This document shows, piece by piece, positions 8,239 to 19,799 of a stretch of DNA of 64,000 nucleotides (the stretch's first letter is position 1; the number at the start of each line of letters is the position of its first letter). The notes below the pieces were generated by a model that saw only the letters and a list, made by a program, of their open reading frames with translations, searched no databases and had not been told where the DNA came from. The position numbers and the translations under genes are program-made. This DNA comes from Gnetum montanum (Eukaryota > Streptophyta > Gnetopsida > Gnetales > Gnetaceae). The stretch is from NCBI GenBank assembly GCA_015680685.1, contig MNCI01036652.1, positions 149,900 to 213,899 of the forward strand. The letters are read 5' to 3'.

Positions 8239-10446
8239 CTACTTCAGGGTGAACCAGTAATCTGTTCCATGCCCGTTGCATTGATGGTAGTCGCAGAAGC
8301 GATCCATCCTAAAGCCTTTGGGTACGGGCGGCTCATCCGGGGTTGCTAAGCTTGGGTTTTGTATGAGTTGGCAGAACCGTTCATGTCTTTGGATGGCCGT
8401 AGGGGATAACTGCTTGTGTGTCATCAGCCCAGCTTTTAGGAGCTGATCAAAGAGCTAGGATGGTTTCATTGGCAAAGGCATGTATTGAGAGGGTTATTTC
8501 CTCTCGAAATTGCGTGTACGGTTTGTTGGATTCTGTGATGATGATAACTCCAGGGCTGTTGTGGGAGCAGGTTTATAGCAGTTAGTAGGGGTTGCGGGTG
8601 ATTTTTGTTGGGATGTGATGTTCGTTTGTTGGACTCCTACTATCGCTGCTATAGTTGTCTTGGCTTTGTCTTTATCCTTTTTAGTGTGTTGGTTTCTGAA
8701 GGCCAAGTATGCCGGGTCGTGGCTGTTTTGAGCCGCTTCCTCTATGTTTTTTATTTGCACAAATTCCTGATTAAGATCACGCGCGTTAAGATAATATAAT
8801 TTGGACTTGAAGAAATCGTTGATAGCCCCATTCAGAATTGTAAGTAGATAAGTTGGAGAGATTGGCTCGTATAGCTCGTTGAGAGCCACACTCCATCTCT
8901 GAATAAACTTTTATACAGGTTCAAATGGTGCTTGCTTGACCTGCATGAGGCTGTCCAGCGTGGCCTCGCGTTTCAAGTTGTACTTGAACCAGGTCACAAA
9001 CTGGCATATCCAAGGAAAAGATAGAGTTCCTGGGCAGGGCTCGGTACCAGTCGAGTGCTCTCCCCGCAAGCGACATGGGGAATACTCGTAGTATGGAGTG
9101 GGGCCATGCCTGGAGCAACGTGCACTCTAGTCTAAATGTTATGAGATGTGCATTGGGATCTGTCTCCCCGTTGTACTTGGTCAATGTGGGCAAGGAGACA
9201 GCTTTAGGTAAGGTTAGAGGTGGAACTGAAAAGCTGATGGGGTCATCGTTGTAGAAATCCACTACCTTCAGCTCTCCGTCAGCAGCTGTTTTGAGGCGTT
9301 TCACCTCGTCAGTGAGCTCCTGCATTAGTTTTTTGGCGTCCGCCCAGTCTTGGGCGCTCGGTGATGCTGCGGCTTGGGGTTGTGGTATGTTATACAAGTT
9401 AGATTGTTGTATGGTGGGCTGAAAGGTCGACAGCTATGCGGGTGGTGGTTGTGCTTGTGGAAAGGTTACGGTGGGTTGCACTACAGATGGCACGTTGTAG
9501 GGAAAATGTTGTGGCTATTGTTGCTGCAGCTGGGGCTGTGCTTGGGGAACATTGGTTGGTGGGATTATGTGGGGTGGTGCATGGTGATGGGGAATTTGGT
9601 GTGATGAAACTCCCCTCGCTGGCCATTGTCCCACCACGTTGTGCGCGGGGACTCCCTGTTGGGTCACGGCTGTTTGGGGAATTGAATGCGTTTGGATGTG
9701 CGGTATGAAGTGAGCGGATGTAGATGCCAGAATCACATGTGGCATCCCTATTACGCGGGGTGGGAACATTACACCTGTGTTGTCGTGAGGAGGCGGTGCT
9801 CGTGAGGATGAGCTCGCAGCTGCATTAGGGATAAGTGTGAGAGGGAAGGTGTTGGGTTGGTGATCACTCGGGAGAGGAATATGCACGAGTGTTGCTATTT
9901 CCGGTGGTGGCGCTTGAGCCTGGGTGAATCTAAGGTGTCATACGGGTAGGATCTCCCTTGTCTCAGGATGGAAAATGGGATTAACCTGTACTTGTGGACT
10001 TAGGGTATGGTAGGAGTCTTCATGCTTGGATTGAGCAACGAAGTCATCCTCCTCCTCTGGCTGAGGCTCTAGTGCGGGCTGGTCCAATGACTGGCACCTG
10101 TGGAGGAGGAGTTGTGTGACGAGTTCCGAATATTGTTCAGGGACGGGGATTACATNACTCCTCCTCCACAGGTGCCAGTCATTGGACCAGCCCGCACTAG
10201 AGCCTCAGCCAGAGGAGGAGGATGACTTCGTTGCTCAATCCAAGCATGAAGACTCCTACCATACCCTAAGTCCACAAGTACAGGTTAATCCCATTTTCCA
10301 TCCTGAGACAAGGGAGATCCTACCCGTANGCGAGGCCCCGCTGTGGGTTGCATTCCCGGGTGTTGTGCGATGGGCTGTTGGATGGTTGTGATGTCCATGA
10401 TGGCGGTGGTTTGAGTGGTGGCATCGTTGTTGTTTGTGGGGTTCAT
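8239..10446 (-). pseudogene. gag of gypsy element 1
   Basis: The start codon is proposed at 10446 (MNPTNNNDATTQTTAIMD), matching the start of element 2's gag (MNMNPDQPPTS). Seen from N to C: an acidic segment EPQPEEEDDFVAQSKHED (10090-10030), a His/Pro/Gln-rich stretch, AKKLMQELTDEVKRLKTAAD and VDFYNDDPISFSVPPLTLP. These lead into the retrotransposon gag core TKYNGETDPNAHLITFRLEC, FPMSLAGRALDWYRALP, a DFFKSKLYYLNARDLNQ segment and a degenerate knuckle-like FCDYHQCNGHGTDYW. Frames break near 8930, 8500 and 8430. An assembly error (10157-10328) and missing sequence disturb the N-terminal part. Gag would form the virus-like particle. Confidence 0.85.
10157..10328. other. Misplaced inverted contig inside gag
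   Basis: This 172-base block, bounded by single Ns at 10156 and 10329, appears to be the exact reverse complement of 9941-10112. The sense copy on the minus strand (10112 down to 9941) continues gag correctly. The block is therefore a duplicate contig placed backwards in scaffolding, and part of gag between 10330 and 10155 is missing. Confidence 0.9.
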
Positions 10447-11112
10447 GGTGATATGTCACGGAGATGAGTCGGTCTGAAGATGCGAAGTTAAAGTATTGTG
10501 TAGCGTGCAGCGTATACGCTTCAATGGACAGCGTATAGGGGCAGCATATATAGCGTAGACGCTGGAGAGCGTATACGGCGGAAGACGGGTCACGGCGTAA
10601 AGCAAGACCGTAAAATTAGTGGCAGCGTAGGACAGGGCTCAACATCAGATAAGTTACCGCGTAAAACAAATCAGCGTAAACAAGGGAGTGTAAAAACAAG
10701 TCAGCGTAAACGGGTTACCGCGTAAACAATTTGAGGCGTAAATAATTCACAGCGTAAACAGTTCACAGCGTAAAACAGGCCCAGTGTAAAGATTGGCTCA
10801 AAAACAAGTCGCAGCATAAAACGGCAGCGTAAACAGGAGAGCGTACAACAGATTCAGCGTAGCACTGAAGATAGCGTAGAATAAGTTGCGGCGTAAAAAC
10901 AGGGGCTAGCGTAAAACAAAGCCGCATAAGAGTTGCAGGCTTTTAAGAGCGTAAACACTGTACAGCGTAGACGCTGGACAGTTGCAGGATGGGTTTTCAG
11001 ACCGGACGGCGTAAACGCTGGAGGATTCTAACGGGGAGTGGTGTGCAGTAAGCGACATAGACACTTGACAACGTAAACGCTGAGAATTTGCAGGTAAGGG
11101 TTTTAGGAGGCC
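10447..11112 (-). other. Leader of element 1, GCGTAAA-rich
   Basis: Non-coding DNA between the primer-binding site and gag. It is packed with GCGTAAAC and GCGTAAAACA units and includes a perfect AGCGTATACGCT at 10509-10520. I see no reading frame. It would be the 5' untranslated, packaging-region part of the element RNA. Confidence 0.7.
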
Positions 11113-11130
11113 CTCCTTCTAGCGCCAATT
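11113..11130 (-). promoter_or_regulatory. Primer-binding site of element 1
   Basis: The minus strand reads TTGGCGCTAGAAGGAGGG directly inside the LTR end. TTGGCGC-type sites are typical of Tat/Athila-like plant gypsy elements. Element 2 has the related TTTGGTGCTAGAAAGAGGG after its 5' LTR. Confidence 0.7.
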
Positions 11131-11132
11131 TC

Positions 11133-12312
11133 TGTACCGCCTAAAATTATCGATCTCCAACTGGAAGGAAAACAGAGGTCGCGGGATCGCAAGACGAGTA
11201 CAGAAGACCCTGCCTTCGCCTAAGGGCGAGCTGGAATGCACGAAGGCAGAGTACCTTGGGTGGTCCGCACGGGGATCAGACAAGGATTTCCCTGCATTTA
11301 CGCAAAATGCTATACGCTGGGTTATGCGTAAATGGTGTGGCAAGCATGAACTAAGCGTAAACAGCGTGAAACAGATGGAAACGGAGCTTGAGCGTAAACG
11401 GGCGTAAATAGTGCGTGGGCCAAATTGACGTAAAATTGTAAAAAAACTTATGCAGCAAATGTAAACAATGGTATTACAGAGTCAAAGTACAGTGCACCGG
11501 TCTAACGTAGTCGTGTGGGAACACAAGGCGGATGAAAAGCCCCAGCGTATACGGGGATGACTCGGCTAGTTTGCAGGGCGAGCGGAGCGTAGAGACTATA
11601 TCTGCAGTGTACAGGGTTTCCTAGCGTAAGAGGGTTTCAGCTCTTTTGCGCAGCGTAAATGTTCTCTGGTATGCTTCGAGATTTTGCCAACCGCCCTGGA
11701 TGAAGTGGAAAAGTGGGGTTTTTATACCGGTTGTTACGCTAGACTCGGGTTAGGAGACACGTGGCGCGCTGACCGGGTGCATACAATTTACAAATATACA
11801 ACATATTACATCTGCTGGGCATATACGCTAGACGTATACGTTACAGCAGGCCAGCGTACATGCTGGCCGTATACACTAGATGTGCTGGGCGTGTGTGAAC
11901 TTGGGTGAAGATGCTGAGGGCTGGGCGTATACACTTGGCGGATGCAGGGCGGATGTAGGGCGTACACGCCGATGGATGCTGGGTGTACACGCCGAGCGTA
12001 TACGCTGATGGATGCTGGGCGTACACGCCGGGTGTATACGCTGATGAATGCCCATTTGCTTCAATCCTTGCTCTTCGATGTTATCTTCATGCTGTCATTG
12101 GAGATTCTGTGCCGGGCGTAACATTTGCCATACCCGCCGAGCGTACCTGGGGAATTGTGTACGTCAGGCGTGTGAGTTGGATGTCCACGCCGGGCGTATA
12201 CGCTGGGAATTGGAGCGTATACGCTGGGGATGTACTTGAGCGTAGACGCCAGGCGTATACGCTGGTACCGCATACTTAGCGAAAATGAGGCTTTTTGACC
12301 TCCAAAGTTGCA
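11133..12312 (-). repeat. 5' LTR of gypsy element 1 (outer edge approximate)
   Basis: The inner end is placed at the TG on the plus strand (CA on the minus) next to the primer site. The outer end is placed near 12312, where the palindrome-rich sequence gives way to LINE sequence, and is uncertain because the second LTR lies outside the window. A minus-strand TATAAAAA is at 11726-11719. The U3 side (12280-11940) has many GCGTATACGC and GCGTACACGCC units, including perfect AGCGTATACGCT at 11995-12006 and 12214-12225. CpG is abundant, arguing for recent insertion. Confidence 0.65.
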
Positions 12313-13019
12313 ATGTGTGACGCCAAATGTAGTCGTAGTTGTCTGTGGGTCCCAGGGATTGACTTTCTGCTGGGGAAGTACAGAGCTCAAAATTTTGTGG
12401 TGTTTCAACCCGTACCTTTTCTCCAGGGCTGTAATGTGGATTTGCATTTCAAAGATTCCATGGGAATTTTGGACAATGGATTTTCTTAGAACCCTAGCTA
12501 CATTTTTTGGGGAGTTTATCTCCTTTGAAAGGTTCACCAAGTCCATGGAGTGGATGAGCTTTGTACATTTCTATGTCTAGAGGTTGTTGTTATGAAAGGA
12601 CCTAGTCAAGGAGGTTGTCCATGACCTCCCCTCGAGGGAGGAGAAAGTCGTTGTCGAATATGAGAATGTGGTTGTAGAACCGCCAATGGTAAAAAAACCT
12701 ATGGCACTTAAGCACTATGGTAATTGTGGTAACGAGGTCACTTGACAAAAGATTAAAGGGTAGGATAGAAGCTACCTTGCAAAAAGACTGTGGAGGATGG
12801 ATGGATAGTTGTGACCTGAAAGGGGGGGTTTACCTTGGGGGTCTACATAGAGGGCCAAGCCTCTAGGGGTGGGCTATTAGGTGCCAAAGTCACAGAGGAC
12901 TTCTGGAAGGACCCTATTGGGGTCACCGATGTCACCAGGTTCACCTAGGAAGGGTAATCCCTATTCCTTAGGAAATGGGGATCGCCCATTAGGAGTGAAG
13001 GGGAATTACCCCCACTGAA

Positions 13020-13445
13020 TTAGTGCATAGGGAGAAATGTGATGTTGTCTGCATGTAGAAAACAAAACTCCAACAGCAAGAAGGCCATTGGCTTCAATGG
13101 CTGGGATGGCAAGGGAGAATGAGGGGTTTGGCCTCTCTTTCCCAATGGCCTTTTGAAGTTGTTGATAGCTTCACATAGGTCATTACAATTTTTCTCAAGG
13201 ATATGGAAATCTAGCTCACAAATTTCTACGATCCTCAATGTTGGGAAGAGCAGCTACAGGAATTGCACAGGGTTGCCACTCTGATTCAAGATAGGTGTCA
13301 ATGGATTCTTGTGGGGGACTTCAACCAACAACTATACAGGTGGGAGAAGTCAGACAGTGGTAACCAAGATCCCCTAGGAGCTCAAAATTTTTTGCAGTTT
13401 CTAGCAGCCCAAAGGCTGGTTGACATGAACATCAAAGGTTGCTAG
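13020..13445 (+). pseudogene. LINE A endonuclease remnant
   Basis: Two apurinic-endonuclease-like landmarks are visible. KCDVVCM*KTKLQQQ near 13026-13070 corresponds to the VCLQETK block with a stop in place of the residue before the second K. WILVGDFNQQLYRWEK near 13296-13345 corresponds to the GDFN block. About 75 residues between and after are scrambled by frameshifts. Confidence 0.75.
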
Positions 13446-14169
13446 TTCACATAGAGTAACCGGAGGAAGGGCAATGATCGTGTTATGACATGAATTGATA
13501 AGGTCTAGGTCAGCTCTCATATTCTTATGAATCAAGGGATGGAGGTGAATGGGAGAGAGCGTATGGCATCAAAGCATCATTTGATCCTATGTTGTGTCAA
13601 GGAGATGGATCAAGGGTGGTCCACCCCCTTCCAATTTGAGCAATTCTAGCTTAACAAGCCATGGCTACGACCGCTGGTGGAGGGCATTTGAGGCTCTTAC
13701 TCTCCAAAGGTTGAGCCCATGAATTTTCTTAAGTAGGGGTTGAGCCCACTCAAGAGGGCTTTACAAGGAAGGATTGCAAAAGATAAATTCTCCTTTATGT
13801 TCACCAAGAAGAAATTGCTCCATAGACTTTTGGAAATCCAATTGGAGCAAGAGTTGGGGGGAGGATCTAAGAGACACCAAGTGTGCGGTGCTAGCCTAAC
13901 TTCAAGCTTTAGATGCAAAGGAAGAAGCCTATTAGAGGCAACAAGGTTAGGTGCATTGGCTGAGAGAGGGAGATCTCAATACATGTTTTTTCTTTGCAAC
14001 TACAAACTCAACATATCACTCTAAGAAAACTCACAGTCTCTTTGTTTAGGGGCAAGAGATGAATGGGAGCCAACAAATTACATAGATGCTATTGGATTAC
14101 TCATCTAACATTTGGAGGAGACAAGTAAACCCTCTATCAGTTTCGATTGATTGTGTCCTAAGTGTGAAG

Positions 14170-15065
14170 GACAACCGACATTTATTGGTGCCTTTCTCTA
14201 GATTGGAGCTAGAAGTTGCCCTGGGGTCCATGAAAATGGGCAAGGTGTCGAGGCCTGATGGCTAGCCAAGTGAATTGTTTAAGGCTTTTATTGATGTCCT
14301 CGAGGCCAATTTGTCGGATGCCTTCAACGCCATGCTATGGTGGCAACAACTTCAAAAGGAAATTAACTGCTCGCACATTGTGCTTATTCCAAAGTCAAAT
14401 CATCCCACGAATCCGTCACACTTCAGGCCTATTGGGGTGTGCAATACTCTTCTACACCTATTCACTAAGATGATTGTGGCCAAGTTGAGACCTTTCATGC
14501 CACACCTGGTGGGGCCTCAACAGGCTAGTTTTATCAAGGAACGTTACATCTAGAATCAGATTTTGTTGGTGCAAGAGGCTCTACATTCTTTACGGGTCAC
14601 AAAGTATCCAGGCAGGTGTCTAAAACTTGATATTTTTGGGCCTGTGACATGGTCTCTTGGGATTCGCTATGCAAGATTATGTTACAAAAGGGGTTTCATC
14701 TAGATTTTGTGAATTTGTGTATCCATATCTAGTCATTGAGGGTTTTCTCCTTGGATTTGAAGGGGAAGTTGTGGGAATGTTCATTCCCTAGGAAGGGGTT
14801 AAGACAGGGAGATCCACTATCTCCTTTCCATTTTCTTTTGGTTATGGATACGATATAGGCTTACTATGAGCTAGAGGGGGTGAGGGGGTTTGAAATTGGT
14901 GGGACTAGATGCCTAGTTGAATACTATGCAAATGACACTATTTTGTTCTCCAGGGCAATGGTATCCCAAGCCATGGCCATCAACAAGGCACTATAAAGGA
15001 TGGTGGGGGAGGTTGGGCTGGATATAAATTAAGGAAAGTCTATAGTTCACCTGCTTAACATTGAT
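14170..15065 (+). pseudogene. LINE A reverse transcriptase remnant
   Basis: The RT blocks appear in several frames: FRPIGVCNTLLHLFTKMIVA KLRPFMP, GPQQASFIKERYI, KGLRQGDPLSPFHFLLVMDT and the catalytic YYANDTILFS. The last is YADDT with Asp changed to Asn. These are the FRPISLCN, QxGFxxGR, LRQGDPLSP and YADD blocks of L1-type LINE polymerases. It is inactive because of the changed catalytic residue, stops and frameshifts. Confidence 0.85.
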
Positions 15066-15638
15066 GTGAGGGTCAAGGGGTTGATTATGCAATCGTTGGG
15101 GTGCTACCTGGATCAATTGGAGATTCTTACCTAGGGCTACCTCTATTTGCTTGGCATAGGCAGCAGACTTGGACTCACTTGTTACAGTGGTTGCACAACA
15201 GAGTGGATCATTGGACATGCCAATTTATAACCTACGTGAGTTGAGCTTTATTAGCAACATATGTTTTATCAACAATGGTATACCTTTCAGCTGATATTAT
15301 GGACCAGGTCAACCAGATCATATGGAACTTCACTTGGTCAAGGGGATAAGGGGAAGATAGGTTACACCTAGTGAAGTGGGACAAGGTGGATCAACCCAAG
15401 AGTGCAGGGGGTCTAGGCATTCACAAATTCTAGGACATTCTTGACATGGGGTACCAAAACCTACTTTATAGATTTTTTTATGCCTGATCATGACCATACA
15501 TAATGGATCACTATAATGGGGAATAAGTATCAATGTTGGATGGCTAGGAAGAATGACTCCCATGTTTGGTGCACTCTTTGTAGGCACACTTGGTTGATGA
15601 TGCAGTTTGGGATGTTGGGTACGAGCCCGTAACAACCA

Positions 15639-15884
15639 ATGAAGCATAAATATCCCACAATTTGGGGTTGGCAAGGATTATGGGGTGAAACCTTGCCTAC
15701 GAAAATTAAGTCTTTTATATGGCTGGTCAATCATGAGGCTATCCCCATGTGGGGGAGACTGGTTCAGAGGGGGGTAAATGTCGATGCCATGTGTCTACTC
15801 TGCATGTTGGACGTGGAAATAGTGATCCAGTTTATATACAGTTGTCTCTTTACTAACGATGTGATCCAAGTAGCAAATCTTTGA
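15639..15884 (+). pseudogene. LINE A RT zinc-binding domain
   Basis: MKHKYPTIWGWQGLWGETLP, KIKSFIWLVNHEAIPMWGRL and RGVNVDAMCLLCMLDVEIVI QF match the P.K...F.W......L.T...L..R.....C.LC....E...H pattern of the zinc-binding domain that follows LINE RT in plants. LINE B has the equivalent at about 25265-25440. Confidence 0.75.
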
Positions 15885-16602
15885 CAGAATTTAAAATTAG
15901 ACAACGACTCCAAAGTGGTGGCGATCCTATGGATCCTTTGGAAGGCTAGGAATCATCACATTTTCTAGGCAAAGTTGTTGTCACCGCTAGCACAGATTGT
16001 GGCTAAGGGGATTCATTTGTGGAAAGAGGGGCAGGCTACTATGGGGGTAACTACAACCTTCAAGCCTCCCTATGATGGGTATTGAAAAAATGTGATGTTA
16101 TGGAACCTTGTTGCATAGGTTGGATGGGTGGATGTTCTCCCCCAACTTCAAGGTGAGCCAGATATGGAGAATGAGGTGTATTTCACTAATTGGAAGGAAG
16201 ACCATACCTTATTCCAGGGGGTACAAATTGACCTCATGAAGGACTTGATTGTAGTGATGCTAGGGGTGCTAGTAAGAGGGGAGGTTATTTCAGCCATAGG
16301 GTGTGGACTTCATGATGTGGAGGCATTTTCTTTAGGCCTGATTCCCAATACAAGGAGTGGCCAAGTTTTAAAGTCGACATTCCCGAAGCTCTGGCAAGAT
16401 GTGGCAAAGTTGGTGGATCGATATTTCATCTAATCCGATAATGTGTGGAAGCTCTAAGACTGATACTTTGCCTTCATGCGATGCATGTGGCTGAGGTGCA
16501 TAGTTAATTTGCCATGTTTCTTTCCAGATATGCTTCGTCGATGACATCAACGAAGGCATTCAAGGTTGATTCTTGTGCTTTGGTGAGCCTCGTGGACAAT
16601 GG

Positions 16603-16760
16603 TCCCCCCCCCCCCCCCCATGAGGCCCCCAAAGGACNNNNNNNNNNNNNNNNNNNNNNNNNNNNNNNNNNNNNNNNNNNNNNNNNNNNNNNNNNNNNNN
16701 NNNNNNNNNNNNNNNNNNNNNNNNNNNNNNNNNNNNNNNNNNNNNNNNNNCCCCCCCCCC
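16603..16760. other. Poly-C tract with 113-base N gap
   Basis: A run of C, then ATGAGGCCCCCAAAGGAC, then Ns (16638-16750), then another C run followed by the near-identical AATGAGGCCACCAAGGGA. The two sides look like two copies of one short unit, so the assembler probably collapsed or failed on a C-rich tandem repeat in the LINE A tail. Confidence 0.7.
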
Positions 16761-17560
16761 TCCCAATGAGGCCACCAAGGGATGCCCCCATTTGAACTGT
16801 ATATAGTTAACGGTGTTCACGCTATGCGCTACCGCTAGTTGTGGACTTGACAAGCAACTCAGAGAAGGCTAGGGTTGGTTCTAGGTCATGGGACACGGTG
16901 GTGGGTATTAGTTGTCAAGCTCCCTAGTTGGAAGGGTTTGCTACGCCCTCACAAGGGGTGCTTACTAGGGTTGGGTTGGGAGAGCACATTGGTGATTGTT
17001 TGAAGCAGTCTAGCCTAGAGGATACAGAGGTGCTAAGGTCACTATAGCTGGCTACATGGATGGTCGCAATCACCGAAGAAGAGAAACCTGAGCAAGGGAG
17101 GAGGAGAAGGCTCAATGGGAGCACAAATGGGTAGAATAAGAGGAAGCTTTTCAAAAAAAATTGGAGGCGACTAAGCACCTTCATATGGAAGAGGCAAGGG
17201 AGGAGAGGCAACCCTAGGATTTGGCTGAAGCAACAGCATAAGATGCCCTTGAGGTAGAGCTGCCCAAAAGCCTCAAGGCTCAACTCCAAGAGGAGGCTAA
17301 GGACCAGGAATGGTGGGAAAGAGAGGAATAGGAACGTCGGGTGAGGGAGGAGGAGGAGGAGGCCTAGATGCAAAGAAGGTTGGACAGATTTTTGTGTTGG
17401 AGGGCTCACCTCAGTTTTCCCCCCTACATTGTGTTTGGGGTTGCTCCTCTCCCTACCATGCCCCCCCCAACCAACCCGCCCACCCCAGGGTATGATGTAT
17501 ATACCTAATGTAATTTTTTAACTATTAATACAATACCCAAACTTTCCTCAAAAAAAAAAG

Positions 17561-19790
17561 AATGTTCTTTGTGGAAAGGTTTATTACAACCTCAAGCTCT
17601 ATGATGAAATCACAGTTTTGGTCAAGGTTCCCAAATCATAGATTGTTTAGAACTCTCACCCAAAACCACATGAAATCATATAGTTATAAAAAACATTTTT
17701 TTTAAATGCAGCTTTTTAAAATTCTAAAATTCTACAACTTCCTAAGTCATCTGAATCATCTGAAATTCCTTGGAATTGCCAGAATCATGATTCTAAAATC
17801 ACCAGAATTGCCTGGAATGCGGTTCCAGTACAATTCAAAGTAGCATGTGTAGAATTGTGCTCATAACACAATCTTGATCCACATCACATAACTTTGTTAT
17901 TAAACATCGATATGTATTTCATTCTAGAACCAAACATAAAAATATAAAATCAATGGAGTAGAGTTTTGCTAATGCTAGATTGCAATCTCAAATGGTATGA
18001 TGTTGCAAATGCTTACCCCCTATCACTTAAGTTCAGGAGGAAAAAGAATCAATTTACATCTTTTTTAATGTAATGGCCAAGGTTCAAGCAAGAAGTTCCA
18101 AAACTGCAAACAAATTAATAGCAAGTATTCTTCATTCTTTTAGAAATGACTCTGAAAATTCCTATATGGTTTGTTCATGTCAAAAAAACCAATGACATTA
18201 CTTGCATTTTAATTTAGTGGTAAACCAACAAAGATAGCATTCTGGGAACAGGAGGTTATGAGAAGAAACATTATAGATTGTGACGTAACACAAGTAACAA
18301 AATATTGGCAATATATTGCATAAACCCCTTTTGAATAAATGGGCTCTAGGTCACATACTATGTTCAGCCATGCTAATGTAGATGGTATTGGTGAATGGCA
18401 AAGACATTAAAGCATTTTATAGCTTTAGGAGAAATGAAATAGCACAAAATGGAACTAATCAGAGAAAATAGAACATAATGGATGAGAGATAAAATTGAAG
18501 TTGAAGGTTCAACACTAAAACCAACACAAATTTTGAACTACATCCTTCAAATGTTAAATTACATTGTGTGGCCATGAAAATATATTCAAAATCCTCCTTA
18601 GATTACATGAATAAGTCCATACCACCTATACCGAATGCGAACAAGACCAACTAAAGTGACAAGTTTCTCCATCAAACTCAAATATATCTGTCTACAAACT
18701 GAAGAAGCAAAATATCTAGATAATAAGAAGTCCGAATGCATATGATTATCACTTTTGCAATTATTGTTAATATGGAATCCCAAGTAATTGGTGGATAATG
18801 ATGAACTCTCTAGTGTAACTAAAACATCTTCAAAATTCTAAATTTTTCTTGTACAAAACATTTGTGACATGGAAATTCAATCAATCAATACAGAAGTTGC
18901 CTATCATAAACTTTCAGATGTTGAAAGGCAAGGCATGGGAAACAACAACCTAGCAATGAGCATTCATTTAGTTAAAGTAACAGAAAAAATAAAATTGTTT
19001 GGATATCAAAATATTTGATGAGCATCCATTTAGTTAGATTAACAGAAAAAATAAAATGGCTTTTCTTTCAAAATATTTTAGGTCATAATGATTACTGAAT
19101 GACAACATAAAACATGAAAACTACACATATAGAATGAAATAAATTTTATTTACTAAAACCATCAACGTAAATCGATTTCATGTAAGGTACAATAATCTAC
19201 TAATAGCACTCTTGTAAGAGATCACCCAAGATAGATAGACCATAAGCTAAGGGAAAATAGCCTATACAAACCTTATTTTTCCATGTGCATATTTCATAAA
19301 CTCTAGCTCCATAACTAGGTAGACCATAAGCTAAGTGACTACAGCCAGGATGAAGCCCTTGCATTCCAAAGAAATTTGCACCTATAAAGAAAATTGGTAG
19401 AAGAAAAATTGATAAGTAGATTTAAAACAAAAAATAGAAATTTTGTAACCATATTTAGAATTTGCTTCATAAAAAGTGCAATTAAAAAGCATACTTTAGC
19501 ATTTAACAAATCATAGTCTTTGTAGCAGAGAATAGTCTTGTACCAGAAATATGAGACAAGCTCAAAACACAGTTCACATATTGATCAATTAAAGAATAGA
19601 TGTGTTGACCATGTATTCCATGCAAAATCCCACTGCATAGCTGGTTAGCTCCCTATTGTTCACTTTTTATCCTCCTAAACCTTACAGTTTCCAAGTTTAC
19701 ATTTTCACACAAATGACTTAAGTTTCAAAAAAAGTAAAGATAAATATCATGTCAAAGTTGTTGTAAGGCTTCCACCCGAAGAAGACATTT
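17561..19790. other. AT-rich interval without recognisable genes
   Basis: Strongly AT-rich, CpG-poor DNA with no frame I can connect to a protein family. A local direct repeat (GCATTCATTTAGTTAAAGTA and GCATCCATTTAGTTAGATTA, about 18959-19100) is visible. I see no RNA gene. Confidence 0.5.
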
Positions 19791-19799
19791 TTGCTAATT

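Larger units (their letters stand above)
12313..17560 (+). mobile_element. LINE A, decayed non-LTR retrotransposon (L1-like)
   Basis: Fragments on the plus strand run in LINE order: a remnant resembling the end of ORF1 (12330-12600), endonuclease, reverse transcriptase, an RT-associated zinc domain, a conserved tail, an Arg/Glu/Gln-rich region, and an A-rich 3' end (ACTTTCCTCAAAAAAAAAA at about 17541-17560). LINE B carries the same parts in the same order, so both are one family. The 5' part is missing or displaced by element 1. Many frameshifts and an assembly gap make it inactive. Confidence 0.85.

Noticed and set aside
9374-9708. Plus-strand frames rich in Gly/Trp/Leu opposite gag
   Set aside because: They are the reverse of the Pro/Gln/Thr-rich gag region, which has the clear homology to element 2.
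9941-10328. A 172-base perfect inverted repeat as a biological hairpin
   Set aside because: Exact bounding by Ns and coding in only one orientation point to a misassembled contig.
10490-12280. GCGTAAAC field considered as a CRISPR-like or satellite array
   Set aside because: Spacing is irregular, units vary, and the sequence lies in an LTR and leader of a plant retroelement.
16504-16853. Open frames of about 95 residues across the N gap
   Set aside because: Most of their length is unknown sequence and poly-C. No support.
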